In this document: in pieces, positions 21,384 through 29,533 of the stretch | How the letters are laid out: every line of letters begins with the position of its first letter | How positions within the stretch are numbered: the first letter of the stretch is position 1 | Assembly: GCA_021464525.1 (NCBI GenBank) | Contig: JADRCO010000619.1 | Span: 1 to 29,533, forward strand | DNA: 29,533 nucleotides | Source: Rhizophagus sp. LPA8_4_AMF | Lineage: Eukaryota > Glomeromycota > Glomeromycetes > Glomerales > Glomeraceae | Direction of reading: 5' to 3' | The notes under the pieces: generated by a model | What the model was told of the DNA's origin: nothing | The model's input: the letters and a program-made list of their open reading frames with translations, nothing else | Database searches by the model: none | Made by a program: the position numbers and the translations under genes

Positions 21384-22545
21384 AATGCCTCGTACTTTAA
21401 ATGAGAATTTGAAATGGAGAGTCGTCTACATTTATAATGGTGGTCATAACGAAAAAAAATTGCTGAATTATTACATACAAGTAAAGCTACTGTTGACAAA
21501 ATTTTGTACAATGGGGAACTGTGATGAATCCTTGGCAGAAACCAAGACGTCATAAAACACTAACCCAAAATGAAATGAAGGTAAATTATAAATGAGAAAG
21601 TTGTTATAATGTGTCTTTTTTATGTCTTTAACTAATACTTTTTACTATTTAGATATTACAAGAATTAGTTGAAGGTAAAGTAGATTGGTATTTAAATGAA
21701 TTAGTGGGGAACTTGAGTCGCAAACGGGAAAACTAGTTTCAATTCCAGCTCTTTGGAAACCTTTAGTTTACTGTGGAATCAGCAGGAAAAAGTAAGTTTA
21801 AGTCCTCAGAATTCTTTCTAAATTACATTATATAATTTTAAGTTTTTTTTTGCAACTTTTTTAGTTACATTGGGCAACTTATGAACGAAATGAACTTCTC
21901 CGAAGCACTTTTATTGCAAAAGTCGGACGTGATTATAAACCTGGACAACTTATATTTATGGATGATGCTCTCAAAGATGAACGCTCTTTATCTCGTGAGT
22001 ATGGATATTCTCTTAAAAAATACATTTGCAACTAAAAAAAATGTATTTTTGCAAGGAAAACGATATATAATATTACCTGCTCTATCTTTGCAAGGTATTA
22101 TTGCTGTTGATATAATAAAAGGTAATTGTACAAAAGAAAGATTTAAGGAATTTGTAATTTCAAATGTGGTATGTTGAATTATGTTTTATTTTATCATTTA
22201 TTATTATTACAACGATTGTAATAGTAATCTATTATTTTTTTTAAAATTAGGTACTCAGATGAATGCATTTCCTAAATGAACAAAGTGTTCTTGTACTTGA
22301 TAATGCACGAATTCATCATTATGAAGATATTATAGAATATATTGAAGCATTTGGTGGTCGGGTACCCCCTTGTTCTCCTGATTTTAATCCTATAGAAACT
22401 TGTTTTTCTGCTATAAAGTTATTTTTAGAAAGACAGAGATTTTGCTAATTCATGTAATGATTCTAGATATCCTCTTTTAAGAGCATGTTCTCAAATTACA
22501 CCACAAATGGCCGAAGCATTTTTCAAAAGTTCACTTTATATGTAA
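21384..22545 (+). pseudogene. Tc1/mariner-like DDE transposase with introns, frameshifted
   Basis: A cut-and-paste transposase read through several frames: MPRTLNENLKWRVV; an HTH-like IAELLHTSKATVDKILYNG; NPWQKPRRHKTLTQNEMK; intron 21,581-21,652 (GTAAAT to TTTAG); ILQELVEGKVDWYLNEL; GELESQTGKLVSIPALWK; intron 21,792-21,864; LHWATYERNELLRSTF; QLIFMDDAL with the first Asp at 21,961; a region with KNVFLQGKRYIILPALSLQG; intron from 22,169 to about 22,258; VLVLDNARIHH with the second Asp at 22,299; and SPDFNPIE with the Glu at 22,395. The end reads MAEAFFKSSLYM and TAA at 22,543. Only 31 residues separate the second Asp from Glu, against 34 in typical DD34E enzymes. Most breaks are one-base changes in A or G runs. 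It stands next to the Helitron remnant but belongs to a different class. Confidence 0.88.
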
Positions 22546-22561
22546 TATAAACTAGTTTTAC

Positions 22562-22573
22562 GCGATCGATCGC
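22562..22573. other. 12-bp palindrome GCGATCGATCGC
   Basis: A perfect GC-rich palindrome 17 bases after the transposase stop codon, in otherwise AT-rich DNA. Role unknown. Confidence 0.6.
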
Positions 22574-22602
22574 AGCATGTATAATAACAATTAGGTCTGT
22601 CA

Positions 22603-22834
22603 TTTTTTTTTACGTAATACATTATGCTATACAGCTGAAACGTTGTAAATCTTCAGAAAATTATAAAAATTATCCAATTTTGGAATCCCTTTCTTTTTCT
22701 TTTTTGCAAACTGGTATCTTTTTTTTTACGTAATACATTATGCTATACAGCTGAAACGTTGTAAATCTTCAGAAAATTATAAAAATTATCCAATTTTGGA
22801 ATCCCTTTCTTTTTCTTTTTTGCAAACTGGTATC
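22603..22834. repeat. Perfect 116-bp tandem duplication
   Basis: Copies 22,603-22,718 and 22,719-22,834 are identical as read, each starting with nine T and ACGTAATACATTATGC and ending CAAACTGGTATC. Absence of differences implies a recent duplication or an assembly artefact at a poly-T boundary. No coding. Confidence 0.9.
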
Positions 22835-22919
22835 TTCATTTTCCGAATCTTTAGAATATATAATTTCTTAAAATTTAAAATAATATAATTATTTTATATA
22901 AGTGATAACTATATTCATG

Positions 22920-23640
22920 AAATCATGCTATAATTAAATAATCAGTAGTAACCTTTCGCTTTTGCTTTTTATCTTTTTTAGATACTATAATTGCCATATT
23001 CTTACGTTTTTCTGTCAATTTTTTGTAGCCTAAAAGGAATTTCTTATAACCTTGCATATCTACCAGTTGTGTTCCAACCCCTACAGCTTTTTCCGGCTTG
23101 AATGATACCAAATAATCTAATATTTTTATTACCGGCTAATTTCTCAACATAAAAGTGAACATCTGCAAGAATATCATCTAATGATGATACTATCATCATC
23201 ATCATCTTTATCATTAGGTTCGATACTATTACTTCTTGTCTGTATTGACTTATCATTTGCTAGATTATTTTTATTTGAATTAAATTCTTGTGTGAAGTAG
23301 AATTTGTATTGAACTTTTTCCTTTGAAAAGAACCTGTACAAGAAGGACAAAAAGTAAATCTGAATGTTGTAGTAATATCTAAAGAATAACCAAACCGAGT
23401 TATGCATTCTTGAAGGTATTCAATTTGTTTTAGCGGAAAGCTAGGCTTTTGATATTCGAGGAACTACAAATTTTCTTGTTCAGTTCGGTATTTTGTACTT
23501 GGTTTGATAGTTTTATCACATGTACACATTCTTTTCCCAATACCGAGTTCAATTCCACAATAAAAGCATTTTTTACAACCAAGGCAGGTGCCAATAAGGT
23601 ATTCTTGAAAGGGCATTATGAAATTAAAGTGCAATAATGA
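22920..23640 (-). pseudogene. Cysteine-rich zinc-binding-like gene of unknown function, broken
   Basis: From about 23,616 downward one frame reads FQEYLIGTCLGCKKCFYCG, then IGKRMCTCDKTIKPSTK, an in-frame TAG, YQKPSFPLKQIEYLQECITR, FGYSLDITTTFRFT, and FCPSCTGSF. The cysteines (CLGCKKCFYC, CTC, CPSC) suggest metal binding. After a Ser/Asp-rich stretch with a GAT-repeat-coded DDDDD run (about 23,190), SLDDILADVHFYVEKLAG and, in another frame, LVSFKPEKAVGVGTQLVDM and YKKFLLGYKKLTEKRKNM lead to a lysine-rich end. At least three breaks are needed. I recall similar repeated Rhizophagus proteins without known function; a DNA-binding or transposon-derived role is only a guess. Confidence 0.5.
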
Positions 23641-23823
23641 ATATTTAGAATAAACGCGTCTTCAAAAAAATTTGTGGTTAAAATCGATAATTTTTTATTG
23701 GCTAATTATTTTGTTGATCATGTGATGCCGATCATTTAATAGAATCGAATTTCAACTTACACATGCGATAAAAAAACTTATATACCGTTTCCTAGTTATA
23801 ATTTATATAAATTATGATTTTAC

Positions 23824-24005
23824 TTTTGCAAAATTTCACCTAAAATACTTTTTGTTTCTCGATTAACATAATTTCTCTTTCAGGTTCATTGTTTTTTGCT
23901 TTTGGATGTTTATCTTGCTCCAATTCTTTCAACTTTTTTTCGTTCTTCAAGACGTGGATTTTCATCCAAATCAATAATTTCAATTATACTTTCTTTATTC
24001 TTGAT
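23824..24005 (-). pseudogene. Charged coding remnant
   Basis: The minus strand reads ESIIEIIDLDENPRLEERKK, then after a one-base shift LKELEQDKHPKAKNNEPERE and IMLIEKQKVF. The composition (Glu/Lys-rich, helical) is protein-like and could be a coiled coil. It may be an upstream piece of the cysteine-rich pseudogene below it or of a separate gene. No family recognised. Confidence 0.35.
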
Positions 24006-24015
24006 CTAAATCTTG

Positions 24016-24166
24016 TATACGAAGGTGAGGGAGACAGAGAAAGAAGGTGAAGGGGCAGAGAAAGAAGAGGTGAATCTTATATACAAAGGTAAAGGGGCAA
24101 AGAAAGAAGAGATGAATTTATATACAAAGGTGAAGGAGGCAGAAAAAGAAGAGGTGATGAAGGAGG
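24016..24166. repeat. Purine-rich repeats of about 43-62 bp
   Basis: Three units begin TATAC-AAGGTGAGG or similar at 24,016, 24,078 and 24,121 and contain GGGGCAGAGAAAGAAGAGG. Strand asymmetry is strong, with nearly all purines on the plus strand. The open frame through it (24,013-24,216, Lys/Glu-rich) is probably a by-product of the repeat. Confidence 0.6.
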
Positions 24167-24216
24167 ATAAAACCTATGGAACAAGCTTATTTAATATTAA
24201 TTTAATAAATAAATAA

Positions 24217-24680
24217 ATTTTATATTATAACTATTAAAGTATAATATTTACTAAAATATTGACTTTTCCTAAAATTTTTCATTGGTATCAATCAAATTTT
24301 TTTAAAAAGAGATAAAGTAAAATCCACAGATGTATAATTTACATCTAATAGTATTTTAAATGCAAATTTACACATTTTTACATTAAGGCATCTTTATTCT
24401 TTTTTAAGTATTTAAACTTCAGAAAATAAATCACAATTTTTTATTATTTGAGATGTTATTATTACTTCTATAAAAATATTAAATATTTATCATTAAAAAT
24501 GCTTTTTTGCTTTATTTTCAATTGGATGGAATATCATTTAATAATGTACTGATTTTATTATTATACAATTGTATAAATTCAATTTAAATGTGATAATCAA
24601 TTTTTTTATAATTAATCATATATTACATTTATTATAAAATACAAAACTCAAACAATTATTATATAATATATTAATATCTT
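24217..24680. other. AT-rich stretch without features
   Basis: Nothing recognised. Stops in all frames. Confidence 0.6.
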
Positions 24681-24685
24681 AATTA

Positions 24686-25072
24686 AAGGAAAGTAGAAGA
24701 AACTTCAGCATATTGTGAAATTTTAAAGACTAATAAAGATTTAGAAATTTCTGAAATTATTAAAAGCAAAAAAAAAATAAAAATAAATTAATTATAAAAG
24801 TAAGATTAAAGGATTTCATTATATATCTAAGTGTATTATAGATTGAATTAATAAAGCTTTGGTTTATTAAAAGAACTTGATAATTATAATACCGTTATTA
24901 AAGCAACAAATACAGTTAATAGTTAATTCTGATTTATAATAAATTATTTCAGATTTGAGACATATAATAAGGGTTATTAAAGGCTAAAGATTATTAATTA
25001 GTATATGTCATCCACATATCAATAACATTAAACCTCCACCTTCACCACCTCCTATTTTGAGTAATTAAAGCT
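24686..25072 (+). pseudogene. Weak coding remnants, unrecognised
   Basis: About 34 codons from 24,686 read KVEETSAYCEILKTNKDL and EISEIIKSKKK. At 24,950-25,070 short segments SDLRHIIRVIKG and INNIKPPPSPPPILS appear in different frames. They look like scraps of one former gene, but nothing identifies it. Confidence 0.25.
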
Positions 25073-25925
25073 GATATATATATATAGAGATTCATTCATT
25101 TTTAAATATATGAAATATATTTTTTTAACATTTTTTTTTTTTAATATTTTTATGCATTATACTTTTTTTGTGAAACTTGAGCTAGTATCAAATTAATAAA
25201 CATAAATTTTCTTTTTTTAAAAATCTGAAATAAGTTTTAACCTTATTTGATTGATTGATCAAAATTATGCATATGTTTGTAACTCAAAAATATTAGTATG
25301 TAAATAAAAAGTTTATTTAAAGTAATTCTTTAATTTTTTGAATAAATAATAAGATAATAAGAATTTTTGTACAAATATAATTATTGTCTTTCAAGTTTCA
25401 AATTAAAATTTTTAAAGTAAAAATCACATTATATTGAGTTATGTTTAATTAATTTCTTTTAAATTCCAAAGATCATGAACCATTCACAAAAAATAGTTTT
25501 TTTTTTTTATCCCTATTCTTCGTTTTTTATAGAATTTTAATATTTTATTTACCTAATAAATTGCGTCCTGTATATGATTTTGATGATTTCGCTTATTACT
25601 TAAAATTCGTTAAATCCAAAAAAGTAATCCCGCAAGTAATCCCGCATTAAGACTTTCTCGGCCTGCATTATTAAAATAATATTGGCTGGAATTAAAAATG
25701 AATGATTATCTTTTCGTAATTTTAAAATTAGTAATTCCATTGATTTTTTTATGACAATATGATCGTATCACAATAAGAAATCGTAATATTATTCTCTAGG
25801 TACAATACCTGTGAAATAATATTTATTAGTGAAATTTATCATTGGATTTGAACGAATAATATATAAAATATATAAAAAAAACTTAACAAAAGACAAATTT
25901 AAATTTTAGGAACAATTATTTTTTG
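25073..25925. other. AT-rich stretch without genes
   Basis: Contains an (AT)n run near 25,075-25,086 and a small direct repeat AAGTAATCCCGC at about 25,622 and 25,634. Nothing else supported. Confidence 0.6.
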
Positions 25926-25927
25926 AT

Positions 25928-26400
25928 TTATTAAATTTTAAGTCATGAATGAATACGCAAAAATTAAATTTAAACTAGAATAACTGGGTTTCGATTTGTT
26001 CTGGTGTGTATTGCGGCGAAATCTCGCTTATCCTTTTAGAACAATCATCAAGATGTCCATACATTCTTGAATGAATACGCAAAAATTAAATTTAAACTAA
26101 AATAACTGCGTTTCGATTTGTTCTAGTGTGTATTGCGACAAAATCTCGCTTATCCTTTTAGAACAATCATCAAGATGTCCATACATTCTTGAATGAATAC
26201 ACAAAAATTTTTAAAATTTAAACTAGAATAAATTTCTATCCTATTCATTATAACAATTTTCATCTACTAAATTTTAAGTCATGAATGAATACACAAAAAT
26301 TTAAAAATTAAAAAATTAAAATACTAATAACCAAAATTCCATTCATAACTTTTATTTGCTTATTAAATTTTAAGTCATGAATGAATAAGCAAACTGATGA
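25928..26400. repeat. 122-bp tandem repeat and three dispersed-repeat copies
   Basis: Copy 1 (25,946-26,067) and copy 2 (26,068-26,189) are nearly identical and share TTTCGATTTGTTCT, GTGTGTATTGCG and AGATGTCCATACATTC. A third partial copy begins at 26,190. The unit starts with the dispersed TGAATGAATACGCAAAAATT sequence, and two more copies of that short repeat, with its AAATTTTAAGTCATGAATG lead, follow near 26,268 and 26,362. The unit spacing suggests that unequal exchange between dispersed copies built the array. Confidence 0.85.
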
Positions 26401-26438
26401 GTCCGGAGCGTTTTACAGTCCTTCGCTTTGCTCCGGAC
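26401..26438. repeat. GC-rich hairpin, GTCCGGAGC arms, copy 1
   Basis: GTCCGGAGCG is followed after 18 bases by TGCTCCGGAC, giving a 9-bp perfect stem with one further mismatch. The loop contains CAGTCCTTCGC. It follows directly after a copy of the dispersed GAATGAATAAGCAAAC repeat. Confidence 0.75.
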
Positions 26439-26490
26439 AATCAATTCTTTTACATTCTGACTTATAATTTAATAAGCAAACATATGGACA

Positions 26491-26527
26491 GTCCGGAGCG
26501 TTTATAGTCCTTCGCTTCGCTCCGGAC
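26491..26527. repeat. GC-rich hairpin, GTCCGGAGCG arms, copy 2
   Basis: GTCCGGAGCG and CGCTCCGGAC form a perfect 10-bp stem around a 17-base loop containing AGTCCTTCG. It is followed, like copy 1, by AATCAA and preceded by AATAAGCAAAC. The same GTCCGGAGCG core occurs at 16,304. Confidence 0.8.
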
Positions 26528-26664
26528 AATCAAATAAATTAAATTTCATCCCATTTTGTTTTAGAACTCTTTCCTTTTTCTTCCTATTGGGGATATTTTT
26601 ATAATTAAATGTTTATAAATTAAATGTTTATAAATAATTTTATTTATGTTTGTGGTTCTAACGT

Positions 26665-26705
26665 CACCGGCAAGACAAATGTTTTGCCGATGACCATCTC
26701 ATCGA
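26665..26705. other. Two small adjacent inverted repeats
   Basis: CGGCAA-GACAAATGTT-TTGCCG is followed immediately by CGATGA-CCATC-TCATCG. Both are 6-bp stems in a GC-richer patch. No promoter or RNA assignment is possible. Confidence 0.4.
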
Positions 26706-26709
26706 CAAG

Positions 26710-26835
26710 GAATTTAGGAATTTAGGATTAGAGTTAAAAGAATTAGGGTAGGATTAGGGGTAGGATTAGAGGATAAGTGAATGGGTAGGATTAGGGTTAG
26801 GATAGGGATAGCGAGGATAAGTGGATTAGGAAGGA
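26710..26835. repeat. Degenerate telomere-like G-rich repeat
   Basis: The stretch repeats GGATTAGGG, TTAGGGTTAGG (26,791-26,801), AATTAGGG and GGATTAGGGG variants with intervening GGATAAGTG. The TTAGGG core is the telomere unit of many fungi. The patch is interstitial and eroded, with five runs of three or more G on the plus strand. Confidence 0.6.
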
Positions 26836-26839
26836 TTGT

Positions 26840-28440
26840 CGATGAAATGAATCAGCCCATCAAAAGAAAATTGTTAAAAAAAAAGTTTGTTTGAGCATTT
26901 CAATATTTAAACATTTTGTTTGCGAATAATAAAAGAGAGTAATAATAGTTGGTAAAAAGGAAATTGTTCTGATGGGTTTGATTTCAAACGAGGCATTTCA
27001 ATATTTAAACATCTGAATCCATTGAATGCTCATTTGTGGTGATTTTTAAAAGAGTGAAAAATAAGCTATAAAAATAAGCTTTATTTACTATGAGCAATAA
27101 TAATCATTTACGATTTTATAATTATTGCTCGATATTTCTAATTTTAATTTATAAATGAATAAAATTTTTCGGAGATTTAAAATTAGGTTAAAGGAAGTAA
27201 TATGGATTAAATTATAAATTAAGGAAGAGTAATATGAATAAATTTTTATATAAAAGAGCATATTTTAATTTTTGATTCTTTAATTGTAAAAATTGTAAAA
27301 AAAAAAATATTGAAATATTTTTGGTATTTCTCTAAGAATTTTCAGAGCCTTTTTATAAGGAAAAAAAAAATTATTTAACAATCATATGGTTCTATTTTGG
27401 GCGTAAAATAGAACAAAATTATTAACAATAGATTTAAATGATATTTTCTTTGAAAGGAACAATTACTTCAAATAGTGTTTAATCAATCATAAAACGCGTC
27501 AGACGTTAATATCTGACTTTTTTTTAAAAAAAGTATTGTTATTGTAAGTATTTACGTAATAATAGAAATTTATTTTTAGTAAATATGGATTTTTTTGAAT
27601 GTAAAATTTATGGACAAAAAAACTTCGGATTAAAATTCCGATTACAGTCCAAAAATGTACATTATCAAAGAAAAAAAAAATTTCTTTAATAAAAAAATGA
27701 TATCATAATATATTATGCATTCTTTTTTTTTCACAAAGAAAAAAAAACCTAAATAATTATAAAACTTTAATAGGCAAATTTTATCCTACGTGATATAATC
27801 AAAATGTAAGAGTAACATATCCGTGATTACTTACTATCCATACATTGCAGCAGTCGTGGAAATAACCATAAATAATCGTGATTATAAAGAAAAGCCACAT
27901 TATGTATCACAAAATATATATCATTATGATCATCATACAATGAGTACAGCTATGATAAAAATAAAAGTAAAGTTCAAAATTGTGGGAATTTTTTTTTTTT
28001 GGGAAAAAAAAAATAAAAAATAAATTATCTAAATATGTTCATTTATTGAATACTTTCTTCCCATTTTGGTTCTTTATTTTAAAGAATTTTAACTACAAAA
28101 GATGACATATGATCAATTTTGAAACGCCAACATACATCAGAGTTCTTTAAAAAAGTGTAATTTTTTTTTTGGAATTATCATTTAAAACCTGTTGGAAACA
28201 AGCAAAATTGATTAACCTACTAAAGATTTTGAAAAGTATTTTATTATTTTTTTTTTTTTATTGTGTAAAATTTCATTGTAAAATTTTTATTTATTCGTTT
28301 ATTCGTTTATTTTTATGTTTCACATAAGTTTGTACCAATGATTCCATAATTAGATTAAAATAAGCAACATATTTTTTTATACATGAATAATTTTTTTTAA
28401 ATCACTTTTAATCGTTCCATTTGCAGAATTTCATATCTTA
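26840..28440. other. AT-rich region without genes
   Basis: A 20-bp direct repeat GCATTTCAATATTTAAACAT lies at about 26,894 and 26,993. A 6-bp-stem hairpin GTCAGA/TCTGAC followed by a T-run sits at 27,498-27,525. The open frame at 27,823-28,023 is AT-driven and ends in homopolymers; I do not count it as a gene. Confidence 0.55.
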
Positions 28441-28559
28441 AAAAAGTCATAAAATACGCCCTCGATGATCACATTGTTCTACAGCATTTTTTTGCGTAAT
28501 TCATTTAGATGCCTAGAACAGTCTTATGAAACTCCTTTCCATCGTGTTTAAACGCGAAA

Positions 28560-28650
28560 AAGGAAATGTTTTTCGCGTTCGGCCAAGGATCTGCAAATTT
28601 TTTAAGGCATTATAAGCTCCGACATTCTGAAAAAAAAAACGTGATACAAT
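28560..28650 (+). pseudogene. Possible BED-type zinc finger remnant
   Basis: One frame at about 28,590-28,632 reads GSANFLRHYKLRHSE, which resembles the final S-T-NL-RH-K--H part of BED fingers found in hAT transposases and related proteins. The preceding bases read KREKGNVF in another frame, so a frameshift would be needed. The cysteine pair is not visible. Very short, so low confidence. Confidence 0.25.
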
Positions 28651-29028
28651 AAAGGCATGCAGTGAATAAAATGATTAAGTGTAAATATTTATGAAAGGAC
28701 TTATCGTAAATCAATAAGGTTTATAATATTTGGTTTGTACCATTTCCAAATACATCGTACAATCATGTCACCGATCAAATAATTTATTATTGATCTGATC
28801 GATAAAAATTATTAGAATCCTCAAAGCTCACTTAACTAAAGTTATTGAATAAAGTGATTATGTCATATCCATATCACAAAGCAAAGTCACAAATATTTTT
28901 ATCGCTAATGTAAATTCTGCTGATATAATGCCAACCATTTATTGTGAAAATAGATGAAAATCTCATATATATATATATGCACCTAAATTTATTTCAGAAA
29001 GAAAAAAATTAACTTTCTTTTAATAAAA
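28651..29028 (+). promoter_or_regulatory. 5' flank of the HMG gene
   Basis: An (AT)-rich TATA-like run CATATATATATATATGCA lies at about 28,962-28,979, about 50-65 bp upstream of the ATG, followed by a purine-rich leader ending TAATAAAA before ATGGC. The promoter role is inferred from position. No other element seen. Confidence 0.4.
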
Positions 29029-29364
29029 ATGGCAGGAATGGGATCAATTGATTACTTGGTGACATTTTTAATCAATAGAATTGATAGAAGAAACATATTC
29101 CCCCCTTTATACAATGATCCTGAATCATACCTTTCTCCAGTCGATAAACCTCAACCAAAAAAACCTCCAAACCAATTTTTAATATTCAGACGGAACGTAT
29201 ACAATGAAGCAAAACGAAATGGAGTTAATAATATGCGTGCCGTCACCAAAGTCGCCAGTATTTTATGGAATCACGCACCCCGAAATGATAAAAATATTTA
29301 CAAGATATTATCTGATTGCATTCAGGATATTTATTTCGCAAGGAGACTCGGAGAATCCCAATAA
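29029..29364 (+). CDS. MATA_HMG-type HMG-box protein (111 aa)
   Basis: An intact single-exon gene. Residues 1-43 are a variable N-terminus (MAGMGSIDYLVTFLINRIDR, then a proline-rich PQPKKPPN lead). Residues about 45-106 form one HMG box: PPNQFLIFRRNVYNEAKRNG matches the RP-N-F--YR start of MATA_HMG boxes, AVTKVASILWNHAP the W-containing second helix, and the YKILSDCIQDIYFARR segment the third helix. Such proteins bind and bend DNA in the nucleus as transcription factors. In fungi they include mating-type regulators, and Glomeromycotina carry dozens of paralogues, so a mating role for this copy cannot be claimed. The start is the first ATG after a TATA-like run. Its uninterrupted frame contrasts with every other gene here. 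Confidence 0.85.
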   Translation: MAGMGSIDYLVTFLINRIDRRNIFPPLYNDPESYLSPVDKPQPKKPPNQFLIFRRNVYNEAKRNGVNNMRAVTKVASILWNHAPRNDKNIYKILSDCIQDIYFARRLGESQ

Positions 29365-29493
29365 ATTTTTTTTTCAAAAAAAAATTTTATTTTCTTTTTT
29401 AATTATAAATAATATTTATAATATTTATTATTTTTTTTTAAAAAAAAAACATTTATTTATTTATTCTTTTTTTAAGACTTTTTTTTTTTAAAA

Positions 29494-29533
<40 letters not shown>
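29365..29533. other. A/T homopolymer 3' flank and contig end
   Basis: Dominated by T and A runs, ending in more than 35 T. Likely an assembly break at a homopolymer just after the HMG gene; no polyadenylation signal can be chosen with confidence. Confidence 0.6.

Noticed and set aside
24013-24216. Lys/Glu-rich 67-codon gene
   Set aside because: The frame is produced by the purine-rich repeat and has no other support.
27498-27525. Hairpin plus T-run like a bacterial terminator
   Set aside because: The window is eukaryotic and no gene ends there; T-runs are everywhere.

Overview
This window looks like fungal nuclear DNA from an arbuscular mycorrhizal fungus (Glomeromycotina), most probably Rhizophagus or a close relative. 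That is inference. The base composition is very AT-rich with many A/T homopolymers. The coding stretches are short and interrupted by small GT-AG introns. The recognisable protein types fit published Rhizophagus genomes: a MATA_HMG-type single-HMG-box protein, an F-box-like lineage protein, a kinase N-lobe fragment, a Helitron Rep/Pif1-helicase and a Tc1/mariner-like transposase. The sequence starts in a C-run and ends in a long T-run, as a whole contig broken at homopolymers would.

Layout: 1-2.5 kb holds a diverged copy of the 5' flank of the 14 kb gene, two related gene 5' ends on the minus strand, and a decayed unrecognised gene on the plus strand. Degenerate repeats follow at 2.56-3.07 kb. 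A complete-looking 294-bp nonautonomous transposon with an 8-bp target duplication lies at 3.83-4.13 kb and contains a 36-bp Tc1-like terminal-repeat remnant. At 5.1-6.55 kb a set of short hairpins of one family surrounds a broken protein-kinase N-lobe. From 6.6 to 14.0 kb I see almost no genes, only short repeats. A broken F-box-like gene occupies 14.39-15.43 kb (+). A decayed Helitron protein gene, about 4.1 kb long, occupies 16.77-20.88 kb (-). A frameshifted Tc1/mariner transposase with introns is at 21.38-22.55 kb (+), followed by a perfect 116-bp tandem duplication. A broken zinc-binding lineage gene lies at 22.92-23.64 kb (-), with further coding remnants to 24.0 kb. The region 24-28.4 kb is repeat-rich, with a 122-bp tandem repeat, a dispersed short repeat, two GTCCGGAGC hairpins and a telomere-like G-rich patch. 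A possible BED-finger remnant lies near 28.6 kb.

The only clearly intact gene is the 111-codon MATA_HMG-type gene at 29,029-29,364. Everything else that resembles a gene carries stops or frameshifts. Many lesions in the transposase and the F-box-like gene are one-base changes in homopolymers, so genuine decay and consensus error must be separated before these are called dead. The window reads as a transposon-rich, gene-poor compartment, not as a set of cooperating genes. I found no defence system, CRISPR array, rRNA or convincing tRNA.
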